64,000 nt of DNA from Mytilus californianus (lineage: Eukaryota > Mollusca > Bivalvia > Mytilida > Mytilidae): assembly GCF_021869535.1 (NCBI RefSeq), contig NW_026262593.1:72978822-73042821 (forward strand). The letters run 5' to 3'. The position numbers and the translations under genes are program-made. The stretch's first letter is position 1, and the number at the start of each line of letters is the position of its first letter. Shown here one piece after another: positions 1 to 12,000 of this stretch. Under the pieces are notes generated by a model. That model was not told the origin of the DNA, made no database searches, and saw nothing but the letters and a program-made list of their open reading frames with translations.

Positions 1-288
1 ACACAAAGTAGAAATTAGACAAGTCTACTTGTAGAGCAGGATCTAATCACCCTTCCGGAACAACTGAGTCCACCCTCAATTTTGCTAAATCTTTTAACAG
101 TTTCTAAGTAGGGCCAACTTTAGAGCAAAAAAAGAGACTTAAAGAAACGAAAATTTGACATGAGAAAATGTTGGCCCAAGAAATATCCCCCGCACCTGTA
201 TCTTGTCGCCAGATGAAATAAAAAATCACAATTTGCAACATTGGCAAAGCACAGAGCAGTATCTGCCCTTTTTTTAACAAACTATTAC

Positions 289-393
289 CTGGACAGTAGT
301 TTGAGAAGAGTTGTTTTACCCAATCCATTCCTGCCTACAAATCCATACCTCCTACCAGACAACAATTGTATAGATGCTCCTTTTATAAGTTGT
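289..393 (-). CDS. ABCF3: ABCF3 coding exon 6 (Walker A)
   Basis: 105 nt encoding QLIKGASIQLLSGRRYGFVG then RNGLGKTTLLKLLSR. It holds the P-loop GRNGLGKT of ATPase domain 1. Acceptor TTTGCAG, donor GTAATA. It ends with two bases of a codon, so the gene continues beyond position 1. Confidence 0.96.
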
Positions 394-3300
394 CTGCAAA
401 AAAAAGTTTAATTTGATTATTTATTCATATAATTCTTTTTAACACGTCACTGAAATATTTTTTAAACATATATGTCACTGAAATCTGTTTAATACATGTC
501 ACTGAAATCTTTTTAACACGTCACCATGGTCACTGAAATCTTTCTAACATATACATGTCACTGACCCCTTATTAACACGTCACTGAAATCTTTTAACTGA
601 TGACATGGGTGGGGGGTATAATAAAATTTAGGTTGTACTCACTTTTCACCAAATGATATATCGAAATCGTCAATTTTAATATCCAAAGATCTGTTTTGTC
701 CAGAGGCATCAAATTTGGTATCTTTTCTGTTGAACTGCTGACTTGCACTGGCCATTTCCTCTCTGAAAAATAGCAAGGGAATAGTTTGCATATGTATCTA
801 ATAATCATAGTCAATAATTTGAAAAAGAAAAGATATGAAGTAAAAGTATACAGGATAATGATGATGGATTGCTGTTTAACGTTCAGTTGAAAATGAGATG
901 AATCTTTAGATTGATTGATTGGTATTTAACGACACTTTCAACACTATTGTGCTATTTTGTGGCAGTCAGTTTTTAATGGAGGAGGAGCAGGAGTGCCCAA
1001 AGAGAACCACTGACCTTTGCTGGCAAACTGACAATCCTAGTCAATTAAGATTGGAGTCGAGTGCACCTGCTCCGTGAGGGATTCGAAACTAACAACATCA
1101 GTGTTGACAAGCTAGTAATGCAGTAGTTAGACTACTTAGACCACTCGGCCACGATGGCCCCTTCGCTCATAAGAACATGTACATGTATTTATTTCTTATG
1201 AATATAAAATGTGCTGTATACTAGACTGACATACTGAGCAGAAAGACTAAGTCAAATAACCAGACTCATTCTAAAGACTCTAAGCCAATCAATATTTGCT
1301 CCAATTCCTAAATATGCTTAACATGCTTTAAACAGAAAAGCAGCAAATACGAATTACTAAGTCTTCGGTTTTGTTTGGCTTGACTATGGATTGAACCCTT
1401 GCTCAAGGCAGTTAAGGCTAGCACACTACAAGGCCACCAAAGTGATAAATTAATGTATATGAGAGGGAAATCAAATGAAATACTGTAAATTTGGAAATTA
1501 ATGAGTGGATTTATTATTGGAAATCCTTGGCAACTGGCAAAAATGCGAAAATCTTATTAACCGATTAAGAAATTTTATAAAAGAAAAACACTAATGAAAT
1601 TATGAATGTGAGTTTTTATTATGTGAACCTTATACCATGGCTTCCAAAACGGTCATATATTCCGGACTTGACCGAAATTTATATAAAAAGTCCGGCTGCT
1701 CTCAGCCTCAAACGGTCAAATATCATAGGTTTGCCACTTTTTGTTATTCAAGGCATTTTCATTAAAACGGTCATTTCACTTTTTTTACCAACTATCGATC
1801 GGTAAAAATGTCCGTTTGGGCATTATAGTTTATAATTGTGGCAATCTATTTCACAAAGATATTTCGGTCATATTTGGGTTTAATTAAACAGATGCAGCAT
1901 ATTTCATACTTTGAAGTGTCTCAGTTAGTCTAATCCTCTGGGTACACAAATGCACGGCTTAGTACATCAATAAAAAGTAGAAAAACAAATTTGTTCTTTT
2001 ATTTAAACATGTTAAAAAACAACAAGCTGTCAAACAATTATCCCTTCAATAAGTAATATTGAAGCCAAAAATCATTCACTGATTACAGGTCATTATCTTT
2101 GATGAGAGACCTTAGCTTGTCTTAATCAATAGAATTGATGATGCATAACAATGAACATAAAGGTGATCAGGTAAACGAGGTCAAACATGTAAGCGTGTAT
2201 GGAACAACATCCTATTTAATTACGCTTTGTAGATATTATTGTAAATGACCATTCAGTTTTAAAAAAATTTCCTTAGATTTTAAAATAATTCTTCAAATAA
2301 GAATATTTATAAATGAATTCGAATATGTATGATATTAATTATTATATTTAAAAACACTGTACATCGTGTTAAATACTGGGGTACGCTAAAGGGTATTCAG
2401 AGTTATTTTCTTACATTTCAGCGGGTTACATCTAATTAATTTAGTCTAAAAGATTGAAATTATAAGAAATACGTTAATAAATATGATTTGATGAAAAATT
2501 TGAAAAGGTTTTAAACGAATAATCGTCAGAACCACATTGTTTGAACTAGTACACGTGTGCGCCTGTGTCTATTGTCCGCTGGTGGGAAATTTAATTATGC
2601 ATCCTAATTCTTCAATAATGCTAAAATTATCATTGATTCCTTTATCTAACGTTCATTTCGAGTATTTTCTTGAAGAAATAACTTGAAAAGGCTACTTAAG
2701 TCAATCGTAAACTTACACGGATATTACGTATCCGTCTCTGATCCGTGATTTACCATTGTCAAGTCAACATCCGGCATTAGGAAAATGTGATTTTAAAAAC
2801 AAAAGTAAAGCTTTTGACAGCGTTATTTTGCACAAATAAAGAGTCTAAAGCGGAATTAGTACGCTGATGTTGCACACTTCGAATGCTGCACTTTCAATTT
2901 AAAACTTTACGTCAGAACATCGAATTTATATCAAAGTAAAGTTTAACATCGTTTTAATGTCAATCATTGGTTATTTCATATATGATGGCCAACTGATTAT
3001 CATAGTTGCCTAATTTACTAAGTCTAAAAGGGATTTAAAATCGGGATAAGATATGAAATGTCCGGCTGGCTCAACAAAATTTTGGAAGCCCTGCCTTATA
3101 CTGTTCCATTTTTCGCCTCACCTTTACAGTATTTCTTAATGTTTACCGTCTCCCCCTTTATTTTAATGAACTTACTCTTTCTCAGCTGGTTTTTTAGTAG
3201 TTTTGGTTTCTGTCTTCCGTGTTATCTTCTTTTGTATTTGTTGTTCAGCTTTCTCTAATTTCTTTTGATCCACAGCCTGGATAACAAAAAAGATATATAT

Positions 3301-5971
3301 TCTATATACAATATAAATAAATAATTTTTGTTTTGTACATAAATCAGACACTTACTTTTCTCCTTTGACATGTTTAAATTGTTTTACATTTGTTATTTCG
3401 AGGCCTTTTATAGCTTGTTATGCAGTGGGTTTTGCTCATTGTTAAAGGCCGAACAGTGACCTAAAGTTGTTAACTTCTTCATGTTCTTCGTCATACAGTC
3501 TCTGGTTGAGAGTTGTCTCATTGGCAATTTGTACCACATATACTTATTTTTTTATAAAATTGATCTACATTCATGACATTGTATCATATGTTTATATCCT
3601 TTGTAATTTGCATGTTTGTAAAAATCATATTCATGTATTTTAAATGTAGATAAAGTGATTTTCCAGTTTTTTAATATAATTCTAATATGGAGGGTTCAAA
3701 TTTTCGTGGTTTGAGGAAAAATTGTATTTTCTTGGATACATGTAAGTCAGGGGTACTACTTGTACAAGTAATTTTTATTTACTTGAAGAAGTAATATTAA
3801 TATACTTATATAAGTAAATTTGTAGGATACTTAAACAAGTGTAATTTATTTACTTGTATAGGTGAAAAAAAAATGGCTTAGTTATGTCCCTTAGACCTTA
3901 TATCACCTTATATAAGTGAAAAAGTCATCCTATCTTCTTTTCTTGAATTCTTAGGACTTCTTTGCTCTAATAGAATTTTAAATTGTCTGTCCTTTGCAGA
4001 TGTCTTAACTTTCATTTAAGTGTAATTTCATGGACAATGAAAATCTCATTTGTCTGATATCTTCGGAACACTGCTCATTTACAAGCCCCCAAGGAGCTAT
4101 TTTTGAAGGCCTTGCGCAAATACTTAAAAGATCTTTGTGCAATCAGTTTCTTTGTTGAATTAATAAGATGAAACATTGAACTCCAATCAAAAATTATTAG
4201 CTAACCTGGGAAAAATTCGTAAGGGTTCCGCGGAACCCAGTGTCTCGCCTACTTTTGCTGTTAATCGCAGGCTCAACAAAAATGAGGAAAAAAATTAATA
4301 AAAATATTCCTCTCTATACTATCTTTTGATTGTAAGTAGCTTCTGTCCAAGTTTGGTAAAAATCCAGGATAGTTTATGAATCTAATAAATGTTTTAAAAA
4401 CTTAAACTGCAGACTGTATGTAATGTTAACTGGAAGAAAAACAAAGTCCATTTATAAGAAAAATACGGAAAAAATCGAACAAAATTTTAACAAAATTTTC
4501 TTCTAGATACTAGCTTTTAATCATAAACAAGCTTCTGTCCAAGTTTGGTACAAATCCAGGATAGTTTAAGAAAGTTGTTAAAATTCTAAAAACTTTAACC
4601 ACAGAGTGAATGTAATGTTAACTGGCAGAAAAACTAAGTCCAATTATAAGTAAAATATGGGAAAAAATGGATTTTTTTTTTTACAAAATTTACTTCTGGA
4701 TACTATCTTATGATCATAAACAAGCTTCTTTCCAAGTTTGGTAGAAATCCAGGATAGTTTAAGAAAGTTATTAAAATTTCAAAAACTTTAACCACAGAGT
4801 GAATGTAATGTTTCTTGGCAGAAAAACTAAGTCCATTTATAAGTAAAATACGGAAAAAATGGAATTTTTTTTTTACAAAATTTACTTTTGAATATTATCT
4901 TATGATCATAAACAAGCTTCTGTCCAAGTTTGGTAGAAATCCAGGTTAGTTTAAGAAAGTTATTAAAATTTCAAAAACTTTAACCACAGAGTGAATATTT
5001 GTGGACGCCGTCGACGACGACGACGACGGAATGTAGGATCGCTATGTCTCGCTTTTTCGACAAAAGTCGAAGGCTCGACAAAAATCATTAAAGGCATGTT
5101 TTTACATCTCAAAACTTGAGAATTTTTGTGGGATTCTAAAAAAAATTTACTTATACAAGTGAATTTTTGAGAAAATTAAGGGGAGATTATTCAAACATTA
5201 TAATTAACTTATATAAGTATATATTTTTTTTTTACTTCTTCAAGTAAATAAAGATTACTTGTACAAGTGGTACCCCTGACTGCATGTACTTGGTTTAAAG
5301 GTTTGACAAATTTTTGCATCGAAGTCCATAGACAATTTATATCTTGTTGATCATGTAAATGACAGGGTGTGATAAAGGCCTTAGGCCAAAAAAATAATAC
5401 GTGTGTTTCCGCTAACCCCACCTACCCTAGTTTTTAGTGCCTACCCTAACATTTTTTATGCCATTTTTGAACAAGCACTGTTAAAGTCAGACAGATTCCC
5501 TAGTAGTAACCAGCTAAAAAATGTTTGTAAAATAAAATGATATTGCCTACCTACCTACCCTATTTTTTCATATTCAAATTTATGTCTGTTTTAAAGTTCA
5601 GTTAATGCAAAATTTAAAATGATAAGGTTTTTTCACCATGAGGTCACAATACATGGAGTCTTGTAGTCACGAAAAAAGGGCTCATCTACATGTTTTTTCC
5701 TGGAAAATACATAGATTTAGGTAATTTTTGTGTAGTTTTTGGACCCACAAATATAGACATTATGGAAGTACCAAATACATTATTTACCAAAATGGTTGTT
5801 TATCATGTTCATACGAACAACACCTTTTGCGTAAACATTTTGGTGGTACTTGTATGTGCTCAAAAGCACCATCTCCTTTGTGAATCACCAATACCCAGAA
5901 AATTGAGGAAAATAAGTACCCAAAATGATTAGGACAATAATTATAATGAATCCCATAATAATATAATAATC

Positions 5972-6004
<33 letters not shown>

Positions 6005-9000
6005 TCTTTATTTAAAGAGGGTAAACACAGTTAGTTACAATAAACTAATCTTCCCTGAGGCCCTCACATACAAATTACAATACATTTATAAACAGATATA
6101 TACACATAGTTAATTTACAGTCAAGTAGTTCAATGTATTATTATTAACATGATAAGGTATAAAGCTGTTCAAGACATGTAGTAAAAAATCAAAAATAAAA
6201 TCAAATAAAAATAAAAAATATACAAATACATTGTAGAAAACAGAATCTTATCAGGACTGTGTTAAGTACTTCTTGATACTTTGTTTAAAAGTAAACGTGT
6301 TTTGAGCTTTACACATTTTGTGTGGTAGTCAGGCTATTCCGCTAGCCCAAGCCTAGTAAAAATAAACTGCTTCGCTGAGCGTAGCTGGATACGCCCGCAG
6401 AGGTCCAACCCTGAACAGTTGGGGCAAAAATGGACACAATATTCAAGCTTGATACAGGTCTGAATTTGGATTGTAATTAAATATTTGATATATTATAGGT
6501 TTCTGAATAAATGTAGTCAAAGAACTTGAAATTGGTTATATGAAAGATTTCTTGCTGATGTGCAATACACTGTGCTGTTGCGCAATACTTAGTAAATCTG
6601 TTGTCAGACTATAAACAAATAAAATCTTATAACTTGGAAACGTAAAAGCAAAAATTTATAAAAATTAAAAAGGAGCTTACAAAAATAGATATAAACAATT
6701 TACCAAAGTTTCATAAAAAATGCTGAAAGCATTTTTGAGTTATTGTCCGATAACTGGAAAATCCTCCTTTTTGTAATGAATAAAACCCCATAAATTGGAA
6801 ACGTATAAATCTGAAATTCAAAAAAATCAAAAGGGAGCTCATGTCGATAGAAATAAACAATTCACCAAAGTTTCTTGCAAATTGGTGAAATTGTTTTTGA
6901 GTTATTGTCTGAAAACTGGAAAACCCCCCCTTTTTTAATGAATTAAACCCCAAAACTCGGAAACGGTAAATCCTAAATTAATAAAAAACGAAAGGGAGCT
7001 CACGTCAATAGATATGAACAATTCACAAAAGTTTCATGCAAATTGGTGAAATATTTTTTGAGTTATTGTCCGAAAACTGGAAAATCACCCCTTTTTTAAT
7101 GAATAAAACCCTGTAACTCAGAAACGGTAAATCCGAAATTTATAAAAAACGAAAGGGAGCTCATGTCAATAGATATAAACAATTCACCAAAGTTTCATGC
7201 ATATTGGTAAAAGCATTTTTGAATTAATGTCCGACATGTTGACGACGGACGGACGGACAGACGGACAACGGTATACCATAATACGTCCCGTAAACGGGCG
7301 TATAATAAACGGGCGTATAATTAGGGAGGGCTAGTAAAGTTTTCATCACAGTAGTCCGATGGGCTAGTCAAAATTTTGTTTATAACTAGGAATTTTACAA
7401 AATTTTAATTGTCAACAAATCCCACATTTTTTGCTGACCTTTGCTGTCTTTATTGTACAGTTTATTCATGTATATTTTGATTGTCAGACATTTTTAACAT
7501 GAAAGGTACTTTTTGGGGAGGGGAAAGAAACTGAAACAATGATGATACTTAATACATTGAAAACCACATGTGTTACAAACGCTGTGATGATTCTGATCAG
7601 AAACCTGGATCTCAAAAGTGCTTTCAGAATATCAAAATAATAACATGAATACGAAATTTACATACATTACTACTGATGCCATCACTGTTTGGGAAAATTG
7701 TACAACTTATTGGGAGGAATTTTAAGCTATTTTTTTAAGTAATGGGCAAAGTCAAAATAAATGGTCCAAATTTATTTTTTTTTACCAAATTTCAACATTG
7801 TTTTAGTGCATTTTCTTTTGTTGTATCTTGATACATATACATTTAAGTTAATAAATCCAAAAGGATATAAAAAAGTATAAAGAAATAAAAAAAGTTCTGA
7901 AACTTAAATGACATAAACCAATAAAACAAATTTAAATCAAGTATACCTTTTTGGAATATTATTTCAGACAAACACTATCAAATATTTATATTTTTTTCAC
8001 CCCTATTGATTGCACAGATCCAAACATTACTTTTGATGCAAAGATTATTAATCTCCTCTTTGATTATCATTTTTTTTTTATGTTTTTGGCTATTTTTTGT
8101 ATCAATTCATTTAAAGTTGATTGAAAAAGTTTTGATTAAAAAATAATTCATCAATTAGTTGATAAAAAAACTTCTCCATATTAAAATTAACCCTTTTTCA
8201 AATTCACTGAGGAAAAAAATTTGATAGATAAATCTTTTAATAAAGAAGATATATCAAAAAGAAAAAACATCCAATTTCCCCTGCTTTTGTTGCACTCCTG
8301 ACATATTATACACCAAAAAGAAAATGCAGAAACTAGAACAAAATACTCATGATTTTTTAAAACTTGTAATCATTGCTGGTTTATAAAGACCTAAATCTGT
8401 CATTTAAATGTTATTTCTATTGTAACTTATGCATCTTATGCACTTTAGATCATATTTAAATTGATTTTTCGGACACAGTATTATAAAAATGAGGTTAAGT
8501 TACCAAACTATGAACTAAATTCTATTAAATATTCAGTAGAATTGTTGTTTAACAACTTAAAAAGAGATCTGCATTTTTCAAAGTTTTTCTGAACTATTAT
8601 TATTTTTTAAAATTATTACCTATATAAGGAACTTTATTCCTCCTATTTTGTTGCACTCCTGACATTCAATATATATCAAATCAAAATAGTTATACATCAT
8701 CAAAAAAGCCCATGATTTCTAGATTAAGTGTATATACCTTTCAGATTTAACATTTTAATTTCATTTAAACAATATTTTTGAACTATATTGTACATATCAC
8801 TTATTGTATACATAAGTTCACGTCTCATCACATTTCGCTACTATTTTTTTTAAATGGCAGTCTTTGCAATGTTAAAATAGGCTGAATTTTGTGGCTTGAT
8901 GTGTAGAATAATCCTGCAAAATTTCTTTGGAAAATCTCAAGTATTAAAAAAATGACGATAAAAAAAGATGCAAAAATTGTCAGGAGTGCAAGACTTTTTT

Positions 9001-12000
9001 GTGACATTTTGAAAAAATTCTTTTTTTATAAAGACACAGCAACTTGTAATATGATGATATGTGCCATAGATTCTTATTTATATTACAACTATTATGTCTT
9101 AGTGATGATTTTAGCTACAAATGAAGTTTGTCCATTAAACCGTTTTGATACAGATGTGTTTTGAAAAAAAGTATTGCCCTGTCAGGAGTGCAACACAATA
9201 ATTAGTACAGCTGTGGAATAGAATGATTTTTGAATATATGAATCACACCTAAACATAAACAAAACCCTGTAAAAAAGATATGTCCTTTCCAGAATAAATA
9301 CTTTATTAATCTGATTATTGATATAAATGTGTGATAGTCAAGTAAATAAGGCCTCCCTATAAGTGTCAGGAGTGCAACTTTGAAGTTAAAAAACTCACAC
9401 TTAATAAATACAAAAGCCAATATTTTGTTCCGTTTTATTTTTTAAAAGATACTATACTAGATACAAGATTGCACCCAAAGAGAATTATAAGCCTGATAGA
9501 CAAGAAATTTTTAGAACCATTTCTTTGATGTCAGGAGTACAACAGTTTTAAAATGTTAATTTCTTGGACTTACATTTTAAGATAATCTCAGCTCCTTATG
9601 ACTTATTTGCCTTCAAATATGTGTTCTTACTATTTAGGCTACATGTATGATATATTCTTAGAGGTGAATTTCAAAGCAGGACTTCGATCCAAAAATTATT
9701 GTTTGTCACAAGCAATTATATCTGAATGATGATTTTTTATATAATTTTAGAATTTAGGAAGCTAATTGTCATAAACTGTGTCGTTTTTTTGAGGAAATAA
9801 CCATATTTCAATTAAAAGTTTTATAATGGTTTCATGTAATACTAATTAAATTATTATAACTGTAATAACAAACAATTAATTTTGTTGAACTCCTGACATG
9901 AATTTACCATAACAAGCAGTTTTGCACAGATTCAATATTTTAATTTCATTAAGGTCTCACACATTTGGAGTTCATCTTGCAGATCCAACCTTTGAATGAA
10001 TGAAAGATGGGAAAGATAGTTGATCAAACTGAACTAACTTGAGAAGAAAATCAGACAGACTAAAGGATCAAAACACACCATCAAAGATAACATTGACTAT
10101 AACTTTGACGAGCAGAAAATTGAGAAAAAATCTGAAAGAAGATCCAGCTAAAGGACACACTAGACAAATATAAGCAAAGAAAGAACAAAGAAAACAAAAC
10201 AATGTAAAACTTAATTACAAAGACTGAATTGAATGCAAAAACACAGATGGAGAAAATGAAAAAAACAAAACAAAGAGATTGGCAACAGAAAAGAAGAAGA
10301 AAATTGACACAAGCCAAAAAAGTTGCAAACCCACAGAAAAATGTCCAGTCGAGAAGCAAAAGTACAGGTGCAGATACACTATCTAGAGAAATCAGAAAGA
10401 GAAGACACAGTATAGGGAAAATTCTTCCTGACCAACCCAAACCTTGCCCTAAAACAATTGAATACATCATATCCACAGCTACACCAAGGCAGTTGTAATA
10501 ACTAATCAGTACTGATGGAAGTGTGCTAGAAATTGATGGGTGCCAAAGTGGAAACAAAATTGAGAGACCCTTAATAGATCTGGAAACTGTTGAAAAGAAA
10601 CTGGCATTTTCAAAAAGAATAGAGGCTACCTGAAAAAGTTAGAACTAAGGGACTCTTTGAAAATGCCATTTTCTTTTCAACAGTTTTCAATCTTTTAGGG
10701 GTTCCTCAACTTTGTTTATACTTCAACATGTTCAAGACTCATCAATTTCTTGCACACAGCTGATACCAGTTCTCATTTACTCTGACAACCACCTTGGTGT
10801 AGCTGTGGATATGATGTGCTCAATTGTTTAAGCCCAAGATTTGGGATGGTCAGGAAGATAATGTCTTATTCTTTGACTTTACTTTCTGATTTCTCTAGGT
10901 ATTGTATATGCATCTGTACTTTTGCTACTTGACTGGACAATTTTCTGCTGGTTTGCAACTTTTTTTAGCTTGTGTCAATTTTTTTCTTCTCTTCTGTTGC
11001 CACTTTCTCTGTTTTGTTTTCATTTTCTCATATGTGTTTTAATTCTGGTCTAAGTCTTTTGAATTTAGTTTTACATTGTTTTGTTTCTTTGTTCTTTCTT
11101 TGTTTATATTTGTCTAGTTTGTCCTTCAGATTTGGATCTTATTTCAGTGTTTTTCTCAATTTTCTACTCCTCAAAGTTGAAGTTGTTGTTGACTATGATG
11201 GTGTGTTTGTATGCACTTAGCCTGTCTGATTTTATTCTAAAGTTTAGTTTCACAACCATCTTCCCCATCTTTCATTTATTCAAAGGTTGGGTCTTAAAGT
11301 TGAACTCAAAATGTGCAAAACGGCTTGTTATGGATAATTCATGTCAGGAGTGCAACAAAATTAATTGTTTGTTATAACAATTATAATAATTTAATTAGTA
11401 TTACATGAAACCATTATAAAACTTTTAAATTGAAATATGGTTATTTTCTAATCAAAAGACAAAGTTTAAGACAATTAGCTTCCATAATTTGAAAATAATA
11501 TGAAAATTTAACATTCAAATATTTTTGCTTGTGACAAACAATAATTCTTGGATCAAAGTCCTGCTTTGAAATTTACCTTTAAGAATTTATTATAACTCAT
11601 ACATGTAACCTAAATAGTTAGAAAACATGTTTAGATGCAAATAAGTCACTAGGAGCTGAGATTATCTTAAAATGTAAGTCCAAGAAAATGTCATTTTAAA
11701 ACTGTTGCACTCCTGACATCAAACAAATGGTTCTAAAAGAAAAATTCCTTGTCTATCAGGCTACTCTTTGGGTGCAATCTTGTATCTAGTATAGTATCTT
11801 TTGAAAAATAAAACAGAACCATATAATGGCTTTTGTATTTTTTCAGTGTGAGTCTTTAAACTTCAAAGTTGCACTCCTGACAGTTACAGGGAGGCCTTAT
11901 ATACTTGACTATCACACATTATTTATATCAATAATCAGGTAAATGAACTATTTATTCTGGAAAGGACATATTTGTTTTACAGGATTGACTTTTGTTTATG

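Noticed and set aside
1079..1165. tRNA gene on the minus strand
   Set aside because: A and B box-like sequences are present, but acceptor and anticodon stems do not pair, and the segment continues into a SINE body.
5963..6002. CRISPR-like or regulatory repeat
   Set aside because: It is a plain (TAA)n microsatellite forming the tail of a retroposon-like repeat. No spacer-repeat arrays exist in the window.
10081..10557. 158-codon minus-strand frame, hydrophobic (Phe/Leu/Ser-rich)
   Set aside because: It is the complement of the purine-rich tract in the foldback arm. The hydrophobic look is a by-product of T-rich sequence; there are no splice sites or domains, and the mirror arm does not keep the frame.
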